Assembly (NCBI GenBank): GCA_017622495.1
Contig: JAGAQY010000073.1
Span: 1 to 45,052, forward strand
Source: Bacteroidaceae bacterium
GTDB lineage: Bacteria > Bacteroidota > Bacteroidia > Bacteroidales > Bacteroidaceae
Length of the DNA: 45,052 nt
Direction: 5' to 3'
The notes under the pieces are model-generated. The model saw only the letters and a program-made list of their open reading frames with translations. It had not been told where the DNA came from and made no database searches. Of this stretch, positions 1 through 7,194 are shown piece by piece. Within the stretch, counting starts at the first letter, position 1. The number at the start of each line of letters is the position of its first letter. The translations under genes and the position numbers were made by a program.

Positions 1-44
1 ATGCGTGGTCCGGCCCAACGCATGATGCGGCGTATCTTTTCACG

Positions 45-200
45 TCATCCGCGCTTCGGCGCGACAGTCTTCCGTTTCCAACGTATCAAGGCATACACCT
101 GCCGCAGGGTGGGGTAGGTGAGGCGTACGTGGCGGCGGAAGAAGCGGCTCATAAAGGAGAAGTTGGGGAAGTTGTATTCGTAGCTTATCTCCTTCAGCAT
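45..200 (-). pseudogene. AraC-family regulator, 3' fragment
   Basis: Read on the minus strand, codons 200 to 45 encode 51 residues and a stop. They contain KEISYEYNFPNFSFMSRFFR, which matches the second helix-turn-helix of AraC/XylS DNA-binding domains (pattern EIa-x-GF-x-n-x-x-yFsr-FKk). Only the last quarter of such a domain is present. The frame upstream hits a stop at about 222-224, inside a repeat-rich segment, so the rest of the DNA-binding domain and any sensor domain are missing. I infer a broken gene whose 5' part was lost or displaced. The ATG at 198-200 is probably just an internal Met codon, not a real start. It is unlikely to bind DNA as a free 51-residue peptide. Confidence 0.6.
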
Positions 201-465
201 TTTTTTCTGTTTTCTCTCGGCTTAGCTTCGCTTTCTTCCTTTTCGCTCGCTACAAGAACCCAAGCGAGCTTGGTTCTCGCTCGCTCATGCGTCAGTTGTT
301 GTATCTTTAGCGATTTCATCGCAGGAATTAGGCTTCGGCTCGGGAAAATGCAAGTTGAACTGCTTTTTCGCTCACCTTGCACTAATTTTAACGACTTTGT
401 CTAAAAGATTCTCAGACGAGCTGAGCGCAAGCATTCACGGCGCCTTGGGATAAAAAATAAACTTT
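201..465. repeat. Repeat-rich gap with hairpins before ahcY
   Basis: No credible gene lies here. At 255-277 an inverted repeat pairs agaacc(c)aagc with gcttggttct around a 2-base loop. It is flanked by repeated cgctcgc words. At 349-381, tgcaag and cttgca form a second pair around a roughly 20-base loop. The word ctctcggctt near 213-223 recurs at about 479-488, just upstream of the ahcY -7 box. The segment begins exactly where the AraC fragment ends, which is how an inserted small repeat element would look. Whether it is a mobile element is inference. Confidence 0.45.
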
Positions 466-468
466 TTA

Positions 469-500
469 TTTTGTTCTCCTCTCGGCTTGTTGTATCTTTG
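469..500 (+). promoter_or_regulatory. ahcY promoter, Bacteroidota type
   Basis: TATCTTTG at 493-500 matches the -7 consensus TAnnTTTG of the Bacteroidota primary sigma factor. TTTTG at 469-473 lies 19 bases upstream, the expected place for the -33 box. The start codon of ahcY follows 29 bases after the -7 box. Confidence 0.75.
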
Positions 501-529
501 TCACCCAAAATAAATAAAACAGGAAGAAT

Positions 530-1948
530 ATGACTGAACAGCTTTTTTCAACACTCCCGTATAAAGTGGCCGACATGTCGTTGGCCGAGTTTGGACACAA
601 GGAAATCGACATGGCCGAGCATGAGATGCCAGGTCTGATGGCGCTGCGCGAGAAGTATGGCGACAGCAAGCCGCTGGCAGGAGCACGCGTGATGGGTTCG
701 TTGCACATGACCATACAGACAGCCGTGCTCATCAAGACCCTCAAGGCGCTGGGTGCTGAGGTGCGCTGGTGTTCATGCAACATCTACTCCACACAGGATC
801 ATGCCGCTGCTGCCATTGCTGACCTCGGCGTACCCGTGTTTGCATGGAAGGGCGAGACGTTGGCTGACTATTGGTGGTGCACGTTGCAAGCGCTGAACTT
901 CGGCGACGGCAAGGGCCCCAACGTGATTGTTGACGACGGTGGCGACGCTACCCTGATGATACACCTCGGCGTGGATGCCGAGAAGGATGCGGCAGTGCTC
1001 GACACCCCTTCGGGCGGTGAGGATGAAGCAGAGCTGAAAGCTATACTCAAGCAGGTGCTGGCCGAGCAGCCGGGCTTGTGGACCGCCATGGCAAAGGAAA
1101 TACGCGGCGTGAGTGAGGAGACCACCACAGGTGTGCACCGCCTCTACCAGATGAAGGAGGAGGGCAAGCTGCTGTTCCCGGCCTTCAACGTGAACGACTC
1201 GGTGACGAAGAGTAAGTTTGACAACCTCTACGGCTGCCGCGAGTCGCTGGCCGACGGCATCAAGCGCGCTACCGACGTGATGATTGCCGGTAAGGTGGCG
1301 GTGGTATGTGGCTACGGCGATGTGGGCAAGGGATGCGCACACAGCCTCCGTTCATACGGTGCCCGTGTGCTGGTGACCGAGATTGACCCCATCTGCGCAC
1401 TGCAGGCTGCCATGGAGGGATTCCAGGTCGTAACCATGGAGGAGGCTTGCTCGCAGGGCAACATCTTCGTGACCACGACAGGCAACATCGACATCGTGCG
1501 CATAGAGCACATGACCGCGATGCCCGACCAGGCTATCGTGTGCAACATAGGACACTTCGACAATGAGATACAGGTGGAAGCGCTGAAGAACTATCCCGGC
1601 ATACGTCGCGAGAACGTGAAGCCGCAGGTAGACCGCTACTACTTCCCCGACGGACACAGCATCATCCTACTTGCCGATGGACGTCTGGTGAACCTTGGCT
1701 GCGCTACCGGTCACCCCTCATTCGTGATGAGCAACTCGTTTACCAACCAGACACTAGCACAGATAGAGCTCTACGGCAAGCAGTACCCCATCGACGTGTA
1801 TCGCCTGCCCAAGCACCTCGACGAAGAGGTGGCTCGCTTGCACTTGGAGCGAATAGGCGTACACCTCACCACACTCACACAGGCACAAGCCGACTATATC
1901 GGTGTGAAGGTGGAGGGACCTTATAAAGCGGAACACTATAGATACTAA
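530..1948 (+). CDS. ahcY: Adenosylhomocysteinase
   Basis: The enzyme (472 residues) reversibly hydrolyses S-adenosylhomocysteine to adenosine and homocysteine in the cytosol. This removes the inhibitory product of SAM-dependent methylation and feeds the methionine cycle. Family landmarks are visible: [10 protein letters not shown] near residue 87, the substrate-binding stretch [20 protein letters not shown] near 220-240, the NAD-binding loop CGYGDVGKG near 260, and the C-terminal KAEHYRY, close to the classic KPDHYRY end. Length is normal for the longer bacterial form. The ATG at 530 sits just downstream of a good TATCTTTG promoter. The gene looks intact and stands alone, since the next gene begins after a 130-base repeat-bearing gap. 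Confidence 0.98.
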   Translation: MTEQLFSTLPYKVADMSLAEFGHKEIDMAEHEMPGLMALREKYGDSKPLAGARVMGSLHMTIQTAVLIKTLKALGAEVRWCSCNIYSTQDHAAAAIADLGVPVFAWKGETLADYWWCTLQALNFGDGKGPNVIVDDGGDATLMIHLGVDAEKDAAVLDTPSGGEDEAELKAILKQVLAEQPGLWTAMAKEIRGVSEETTTGVHRLYQMKEEGKLLFPAFNVNDSVTKSKFDNLYGCRESLADGIKRATDVMIAGKVAVVCGYGDVGKGCAHSLRSYGARVLVTEIDPICALQAAMEGFQVVTMEEACSQGNIFVTTTGNIDIVRIEHMTAMPDQAIVCNIGHFDNEIQVEALKNYPGIRRENVKPQVDRYYFPDGHSIILLADGRLVNLGCATGHPSFVMSNSFTNQTLAQIELYGKQYPIDVYRLPKHLDEEVARLHLERIGVHLTTLTQAQADYIGVKVEGPYKAEHYRY

Positions 1949-1956
1949 ATAATTAG

Positions 1957-2076
1957 TGAAGAGGGAAGAGTGAAGAGGGAAGAGTTGCCATCCGGCTTTT
2001 CACCTTTCCCCTTATCCCTCTTCCCTCTTAACTTTTCCCTCTTAACTTTTCACTCTTCCCTCTTAACTCTTCCCTC
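1957..2076. repeat. Purine/pyrimidine word repeats, imperfect hairpin
   Basis: The left part (1957-1987) repeats the purine word gaagagggaagag twice. The right part (about 2003-2076) repeats the complementary words ccctctt and cactcttccctctt several times, directly up to the start codon of the LOG gene. The two halves can pair into a long imperfect hairpin. The strand asymmetry (purine block, then pyrimidine block) is strong. No poly-T run follows, so a standard terminator is not clear. Confidence 0.7.
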
Positions 2077-2078
2077 TA

Positions 2079-2657
2079 ATGAACTCCGTTTGCGTATACT
2101 GTGCCTCGAGCACACAGATTGATGATAAATATTTCCGTGCAGCCGAGGAGCTGGGCCATTTGATTGCCGAGCATGGACTGACACTGATTACCGGAGCGGG
2201 CAAGCTGGGCTTGATGAACACCATCGAGAATGCGGCTCTCGAGACTGGCGGCAAGGTGACGGGCGTGATACCCTCCTTCATGGTGCGCGAAGGATGGCAT
2301 CATGAGGGGTTGACCGAGTTGATAGAGACGCCCTCGATGCATGAACGCAAGCAGACGATGGCCAATCTATCGGACGGCATCATTGCTCTGCCGGGTGGGT
2401 GCGGCACCATGGAGGAACTGCTCGAGATCATCACCTGGAAGCAGCTAGGACTCTACGTGAACCCTATCGTGATACTTAACGTAGACGGATTCTACGATGC
2501 GTTGCTGGCCCAGTTGGAGAAGGCGGTAGAGGAGAACTTCATGCGAACCATCCATGCCGACATCTGGAAGGTGGCTTCCACGCCTGTTGAGGCCATGGAG
2601 CTGCTGCTCAATACACCGAAATGGGACAAGAACATCCGTAAGTTTGCAGCCATATAA
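2079..2657 (+). CDS. LOG family (TIGR00730-type) nucleotide phosphoribohydrolase
   Basis: 192 residues of the LOG (Lonely Guy) family. Members release a free base from nucleoside 5'-monophosphates; plant and some bacterial members act on cytokinin nucleotides, while the substrate in gut bacteria is often unknown. The signature PGGCGTMEE is at about residues 107-115, preceded by the conserved HERKQTM. The phosphate-binding loop reads TGAGKLGLMNTIE, a variant of the usual GGGxxGLMGxxA, which is worth noting. The start codon directly follows the pyrimidine-rich repeats, with no obvious ribosome-binding site. Family assignment is secure; the substrate is not. Confidence 0.92.
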   Translation: MNSVCVYCASSTQIDDKYFRAAEELGHLIAEHGLTLITGAGKLGLMNTIENAALETGGKVTGVIPSFMVREGWHHEGLTELIETPSMHERKQTMANLSDGIIALPGGCGTMEELLEIITWKQLGLYVNPIVILNVDGFYDALLAQLEKAVEENFMRTIHADIWKVASTPVEAMELLLNTPKWDKNIRKFAAI

Positions 2658-2684
2658 TAAGCTGGGGTAAGGCACAAGAAATAC

Positions 2685-3389
2685 ATGCAAGAAACAGGAG
2701 GGCATATTACACAGTGGGCAGAGTATATACAGGGCATGCCAATGACGCAGGCCTTGTGCAGCGATGATGTGCTGGTGAGCCTGCTGCTTGTGTGCTTTTT
2801 TGTTCTGGCGGCCGTATTGGCCGATAAGGAGAACTTTCTGGGGAACTTGTTGAAGGAGTTTTTCCTTCCTCACACGAGCAGCGACGATGGCGTTAAAATC
2901 AACAATAAGTATTATGTAAGAGTGGGACTGTATGGTGTGTCGTTCATATCGATGGCACTCTTCTATACCGCTTACCTGGCCAGCATGGGGGTAGCGTATA
3001 CCTATCGTGGGCTACTGCTGGCCTTTGTGGTCGTATGGGCTGCGTATATAGTCAAGCAGGAACTATATAGGGCCGTGAATTGGGTGTTTTACGAGCGTTC
3101 ACACACGATGAACTGGAGGTATTACTATTCCAATTGGACCATCCTTTCGGGCGTATGTATGTATGTGGTGACAGTATGTAGCATTTTCTTTGATTTATGC
3201 TCAGAAGCGATGTCAATAGTGGTGGTTGTGTTTATTGTTTTGGCAGAAATATGCTTGTTTTACAAAGCATTTCATATCTTTTCCTCAAAAAAATATGGCA
3301 GTTTGCAATTATTTGTCTACCTTTGCACCCTCGAAATAATACCCCTGCTTTTGATAGGTAAGGTATTGGCAAATATATTAGACAACTGA
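2685..3389 (+). CDS. DUF4271 membrane protein
   Basis: 234 residues with about six hydrophobic segments, for example LVSLLLVCFFVLAAVLA near residue 30 and LLLAFVVVWAAYIV near 110. A short cytosolic-looking N-terminus precedes the first one. This fits the DUF4271 family of Bacteroidota, whose genes usually sit directly before hemD, as here (17 bases to the hemD start). No catalytic motif is visible and the role is unknown. The conserved pairing suggests a link to the heme pathway or simply shared transcription with hemD. It begins 27 bases after the LOG gene, so all three may be co-transcribed. Confidence 0.82.
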   Translation: MQETGGHITQWAEYIQGMPMTQALCSDDVLVSLLLVCFFVLAAVLADKENFLGNLLKEFFLPHTSSDDGVKINNKYYVRVGLYGVSFISMALFYTAYLASMGVAYTYRGLLLAFVVVWAAYIVKQELYRAVNWVFYERSHTMNWRYYYSNWTILSGVCMYVVTVCSIFFDLCSEAMSIVVVVFIVLAEICLFYKAFHIFSSKKYGSLQLFVYLCTLEIIPLLLIGKVLANILDN

Positions 3390-3406
3390 TACAAAACGAC
3401 AAGGCC

Positions 3407-4153
3407 TTGAAAGTAAATAAGATTCTCGTTTCGCAGCCTAAACCGGCATCGGACAAATCGCCCTATTTTGACATTGCGCGCAAGTATGATGTAACGATAG
3501 ACTTTAAGCAGTTTATCAAAGTGGAAAGCTTGAGCACCAAGGAGTTCCGTGCACAGAAGGTGACTATCCTTGATCATACGGCTATTGTATTCACTTCGCG
3601 CCACGCTATTGATCACTTCTTCGGATTGTGCGCTGAATTGCGCGTGACAGTGCCCGAAACAATGAAATATTTCTGCGTGTCGGAGACCATCGCCCTTTAC
3701 ATTCAGAAGTATGTGCAGTACCGTAAACGTAAGGTCTTTTTTGGCGACAATGGCAAGATGAGTGGCCTGCTCCCCCTGATGGTGAAGCATAAGAACGAGA
3801 AGTACTTTGTGCCCCTGTCAAGCGTACATAACGATGAGATTACCGAGATGCTCGACAAGGCCAACCTGCAGCATACGGAGGGTGTAATGTACCGTACGGT
3901 AAGCAAGATGTTCGAACCGGGCGAGTTGGATGGATATGACATGATGATATTCTTTAGCCCTGCAGGTATCGTATCGCTTAAGGAGAACCTTCCCGAGTTT
4001 AACCAGGGCGATATGCAGATTGCATGCTTTGGTCCCGCTACGGCTGCTGCCATCAAGGAGGCAGGCCTGCGTCTCGACCTCGAAGCACCTACTGCCGAGG
4101 CTCCCTCGATGACGATGGCACTGGAGCAGTATTTGGCTAAGAACAACAAGTAA
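3407..4153 (+). CDS. hemD: Uroporphyrinogen-III synthase
   Basis: 248 residues. The enzyme closes hydroxymethylbilane into uroporphyrinogen III, the branch point of heme and corrinoid synthesis, in the cytosol. The sequence follows the Bacteroidales HemD pattern: KILVSQPKP at the start, a SPYFDIA segment, HTAIVFTSRHAIDHFF near residue 60, MKYFCVSE near 85, and FFSPAGI plus FGPATAAA in the second domain. The best start is TTG at 3407, because homology begins at once (VNKILVSQPKP) and no ATG lies nearby. The frame stays intact to the stop. A rare start codon could limit its translation. Confidence 0.93.
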   Translation: MKVNKILVSQPKPASDKSPYFDIARKYDVTIDFKQFIKVESLSTKEFRAQKVTILDHTAIVFTSRHAIDHFFGLCAELRVTVPETMKYFCVSETIALYIQKYVQYRKRKVFFGDNGKMSGLLPLMVKHKNEKYFVPLSSVHNDEITEMLDKANLQHTEGVMYRTVSKMFEPGELDGYDMMIFFSPAGIVSLKENLPEFNQGDMQIACFGPATAAAIKEAGLRLDLEAPTAEAPSMTMALEQYLAKNNK

Positions 4154-4176
4154 TAGATATACATTATAATAATGCC

Positions 4177-4227
4177 ATCAAGGGCTGCCAAGGGTGATTT
4201 CCCCTCACTCCCTTAGCAGCCCTTGAT
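4177..4227. terminator. Strong hairpin between hemD and rnpA
   Basis: atcaagggctgc (4177-4188) pairs perfectly with gcagcccttgat (4216-4227). Inner bases aaggg and ccctt extend the stem. No clear T-run follows on the + strand, so it may be a weak terminator, a processing site or an mRNA-stabilising hairpin rather than a classic intrinsic terminator. Confidence 0.55.
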
Positions 4228-4276
4228 TGTGTAGAGCACCAATAGCCTTTATCTCCTTAATAGATCCTGTCGTAGC

Positions 4277-4669
4277 ATGCCGTCATCGCAAAGAAATACT
4301 TTCAAGAAGAGCGAGCGCCTATGTAGCCGAATCCTGATGGAACGTCTCTTCCAGGGCGAGAACAAATCGGTGTCGTCATATCCGCTTCGTGCTGTATTCC
4401 TTCCCGTGGAGGCTACGGCGCAACAGGGGGTGTCGGTGCTGGTGAGTGTACCCAAGAAACGCTTTCACGATGCTGTAGACCGTAACCGTGTGAAGCGACA
4501 GATACGCGAGGCCTATCGCATGCATAAGCATGAACTGGTGGAACTGATGGAGATGCGCGGCGAGGGACTGCTACTGGCAATCGTATATGTATCTGCTAAG
4601 ATCGAAGACACGTTATACGTGGAGAAGCGCTTGGCGCGATTGTTGGATAAGATTGCTGCCGAACTATGA
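4277..4669 (+). CDS. rnpA: Ribonuclease P protein component
   Basis: 130 residues. It is the basic protein subunit that, with the catalytic RNA, trims the 5' leader of pre-tRNAs. The N-terminal [10 protein letters not shown] and the family signature [12 protein letters not shown] near residues 72-83 are both present. Its stop overlaps the yidD start by 4 bases (ATGA), implying translational coupling. Usually rpmH precedes rnpA; here it does not, and a large hairpin separates it from hemD. No yidC follows in this window either. Confidence 0.95.
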   Translation: MPSSQRNTFKKSERLCSRILMERLFQGENKSVSSYPLRAVFLPVEATAQQGVSVLVSVPKKRFHDAVDRNRVKRQIREAYRMHKHELVELMEMRGEGLLLAIVYVSAKIEDTLYVEKRLARLLDKIAAEL

Positions 4670-4887
4670 AAAAGGTGCTCACATTCATCTTGCTGCTTCC
4701 GATTTATTTCTATCGGGCCTGCATTTCTCCGCTGACACCGCCCTCATGTCGATTTACCCCCACCTGCTCGCAATATGCCATCGAGGCACTGAAGAAGCAT
4801 GGCCCTTTTAAGGGGCTTTACCTTGCCATACGTAGAATCCTCCGATGCCATCCCTGGGGAGGCTCGGGCTATGATCCTGTGCCATGA
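4666..4887 (+). CDS. yidD: YidD membrane protein insertion efficiency factor
   Basis: 73 residues. YidD is a small, membrane-associated protein that assists YidC-mediated insertion of inner-membrane proteins. An N-terminal hydrophobic helix ([17 protein letters not shown]) is followed by the hallmark [15 protein letters not shown] with its two cysteines, then [20 protein letters not shown]. The length is typical. It overlaps both neighbours by 4 bases (rnpA upstream, the TatD-like gene downstream), so the three are almost certainly one translation-coupled unit. Confidence 0.96.
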   Translation: MKKVLTFILLLPIYFYRACISPLTPPSCRFTPTCSQYAIEALKKHGPFKGLYLAIRRILRCHPWGGSGYDPVP

Positions 4888-5537
4888 GTGCCGTTTACGA
4901 CATACATACCCACGACTTCCCCGAGGTGCCCAGAACGTCTATCGTGCAGCTTACCCCTGCGAGTTATTGCCTGTATCCTGACCATGTGTACTCGGTGGGT
5001 CTGCACCCATGGGACATTGAGGACGACTGGAGAGTGCAGATGGCCAAGGTGGCTGTGATAGCCATGCATCCGCATGTGCTGGCCATAGGTGAGGCTGGCC
5101 TTGACAAGAAGAAGAGCCCTGTGCCGATGGATGTGCAGAAGGCGGTGTTCCGTGAGCATGTGAAGCTGAGCGAGATGCTGCATAAGCCCTTAATCGTGCA
5201 CTGTGTGAAGGCTGTGGACGAACTTCTCGCCATACGCAGGGAGATGGGAATAAAGCATCCTTGGGTGCTCCACGGCTATCGCGGAGGGCCCGAACAGGCC
5301 GAGCAGTTGCGCAAGCAGGGTATTTATGTCAGTCTTGGCCTAGAATACAACACTGACACCCTGCTCGATATGCCATTCAAATATCTGTTGCTGGAGAGTG
5401 ATACTCATGGCGATGTCAATGTGCTGTATAAACTCGTCAGCGAGGATATGGAGGCCAACGAGCAATCTGTGCGTAGCCTCGTTGCCAAGAATATCTTGGC
5501 CTTCCTCAAATCGCATTACGAACCCTCGTTTGAATGA
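4884..5537 (+). CDS. TatD-family metal-dependent hydrolase
   Basis: 217 residues of the TatD/YcfH amidohydrolase superfamily, whose best-studied members are metal-dependent DNases. Metal-ligand positions can be followed: HTH near residues 8-10, GEAGLD near 72, IVHCVKA near 105, LHGYRGG near 128 and ESD near 170. It is shorter than the usual roughly 260 residues and some loops are reduced, as in many Bacteroidota members. It starts inside the stop region of yidD, so it is translationally coupled to it. Substrate is unknown; DNase is a family-based guess. Confidence 0.85.
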   Translation: MSAVYDIHTHDFPEVPRTSIVQLTPASYCLYPDHVYSVGLHPWDIEDDWRVQMAKVAVIAMHPHVLAIGEAGLDKKKSPVPMDVQKAVFREHVKLSEMLHKPLIVHCVKAVDELLAIRREMGIKHPWVLHGYRGGPEQAEQLRKQGIYVSLGLEYNTDTLLDMPFKYLLLESDTHGDVNVLYKLVSEDMEANEQSVRSLVAKNILAFLKSHYEPSFE

Positions 5538-5641
5538 TACTTTGGCGATGGCATCATCCCGATGATTATTGATAATGTTTGTTAGATTGCCTGCAAACAA
5601 CTATTATTTTCTGATTTTCCCTGTCTTTCGATTTTTCTTAC

Positions 5642-5650
5642 TATCTTTGC
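5642..5650 (+). promoter_or_regulatory. tyrS promoter -7 box
   Basis: TATCTTTGC matches the Bacteroidota -7 consensus and lies 32 bases before the tyrS start codon. The -33 box is not clear. Confidence 0.65.
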
Positions 5651-5682
5651 ATCACAAATGGAATAATAAAATAAGGTAATAT

Positions 5683-6975
5683 ATGAACTTTGTAGAAGAA
5701 CTCCAATGGCGTGGCATGGTACACACCATGATGCCGGGAACAGAAGAACTCTTGAGTAAAGAAATGGTAACGGCTTACTTGGGCATCGACCCCACAGCCG
5801 ACTCGCTGCACATCGGGCACCTCTGCGGTGTGATGATGCTGCGTCACTTGCAACGTTGCGGACACAAGCCGCTGGCACTCGTAGGCGGTGCTACCGGTAT
5901 GATTGGCGACCCCTCGGGCAAGTCACAGGAGCGTAACCTCCTCAATGAGGAGACCCTGCGCCACAATCAGGAGTGCATCAAGAAACAGCTGGCCAAGTTC
6001 CTTGACTTTGAGAGCGATGCGCCCAATTGCGCCGAACTCGTGAATAACTACGACTGGATGAAGGACTTCACCTTCCTCGATTTCGCACGAGAGGTGGGTA
6101 AGCACATTACCGTCAACTACATGATGGCCAAGGACTCTGTGCAGAAGCGTCTCAATGGCGAGGCTCGCGACGGACTCTCCTTCACCGAGTTTACCTACCA
6201 ACTGCTCCAGGGTTACGACTTCCTTTACCTCAACGAGCATAAGAACTGTAAGCTCCAGATGGGCGGTAGCGACCAGTGGGGCAACATCACCACTGGTGCC
6301 GAGCTCATCCGCCGCACCAGCGGCAATGAGGTATATGCCCTCACGTGTCCGCTCATCACCAAGGCCGACGGTGGCAAGTTTGGCAAGACCGAGTCGGGCA
6401 ACGTATGGCTCGACCCACGCTACACCTCACCCTACAAGTTCTACCAGTTCTGGCTCAACGTGAGCGACGACGATGCTGCCAAGTACATCAAGATCTTCAC
6501 CGCCATAGGTCGCGAAGAAATTGAGGCACTCATCGCCGAACATGCCGAGGCTCCCCACCTGCGCATCCTGCAGAAGCGCCTTGCCAAGGAGGTGACCGTC
6601 ATGGTACACTCTGAGGCCGACTACGAGGCTGCTGTGGAGGCATCGGGCATCCTCTTTGGCAACAACACCCACGATGCACTCGTGAAGCTCGATGAGGACA
6701 CCCTGCTTGCCGTGTTCGAGGGCGTACCCCAATTTAAAGTATCGCGCGCGAAGATTGAGGCAGGCATCAAGGCCGTAGACCTCTTTGCCGAGGAGTCGGC
6801 CGTGTTCCCCTCAAAGGGCGAGATGCGCAAGATGGCCCAAGGCGGTGGCGTATCGCTCAACAAGGAAAAACTTGCTGCCTTTGATCAAGAAATCACTACC
6901 AAGGACCTACTCAACGACAAGTACCTGCTTGTGCAACGCGGCAAGAAGAACTATTTCTTGCTTATTGCAGAATAA
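5683..6975 (+). CDS. tyrS: Tyrosine--tRNA ligase
   Basis: 430 residues. It charges tRNA-Tyr with tyrosine at the cost of ATP. The class I HIGH motif is at about residues 45-48 ([11 protein letters not shown]). The tyrosine pocket and [11 protein letters not shown] lie near 193-203, and the KMSKS-equivalent reads KFGKTESG near 228. The last 80 residues form an S4-type RNA-binding domain ([10 protein letters not shown]). Length and architecture match the bacterial TyrS type. The ATG at 5683 agrees with family N-termini ([11 protein letters not shown]) and the promoter. A strong terminator follows, so it is monocistronic. Confidence 0.98.
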   Translation: MNFVEELQWRGMVHTMMPGTEELLSKEMVTAYLGIDPTADSLHIGHLCGVMMLRHLQRCGHKPLALVGGATGMIGDPSGKSQERNLLNEETLRHNQECIKKQLAKFLDFESDAPNCAELVNNYDWMKDFTFLDFAREVGKHITVNYMMAKDSVQKRLNGEARDGLSFTEFTYQLLQGYDFLYLNEHKNCKLQMGGSDQWGNITTGAELIRRTSGNEVYALTCPLITKADGGKFGKTESGNVWLDPRYTSPYKFYQFWLNVSDDDAAKYIKIFTAIGREEIEALIAEHAEAPHLRILQKRLAKEVTVMVHSEADYEAAVEASGILFGNNTHDALVKLDEDTLLAVFEGVPQFKVSRAKIEAGIKAVDLFAEESAVFPSKGEMRKMAQGGGVSLNKEKLAAFDQEITTKDLLNDKYLLVQRGKKNYFLLIAE

Positions 6976-7000
6976 CGGCAGCAGTAAGGTTCGCTATATA

Positions 7001-7036
7001 AAAGAGGGTATCACTAGTGATGCCCTCTTTTTTACT
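7001..7036 (+). terminator. tyrS intrinsic terminator
   Basis: aaagagggtatcac pairs with gtgatgccctcttt around a 2-base loop (one mismatch), followed by a T-run at 7029-7034. It is a classic rho-independent structure 25 bases past the tyrS stop. Confidence 0.9.
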
Positions 7037-7194
7037 TCTATGTGTAGAGTGCTTTTTTGTGTCAAAATATGTTATGCAACATGTTTCAGGTAAAAATAGG
7101 GGGGAAAAGTTTTACAAAAGAAATGTTTGCCTTAAATTCGCCACATTATTTTAATCGCATTATACAAACTTTATTAACTTTAATACAAAAAGCT

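Noticed and set aside
296..311. TATCTTTA near 302-309 as an extra ahcY promoter
   Set aside because: The last consensus G is missing, it is over 200 bases upstream of ahcY, and a better promoter is present at 493-500.
773..1342. 189-codon minus-strand frame inside ahcY
   Set aside because: It is entirely antisense to the secure ahcY gene and its translation has no domain features.
7057..7194. N-terminal extension of the large secreted protein
   Set aside because: It would place 46 residues before the signal peptide, and the region is A/T-rich leader-like sequence.
7035..7194. Riboswitch or promoter in the leader of the large secreted protein gene
   Set aside because: I see only A/T-rich sequence and an imperfect gttatgcaac palindrome; no clear -7 box or known aptamer.
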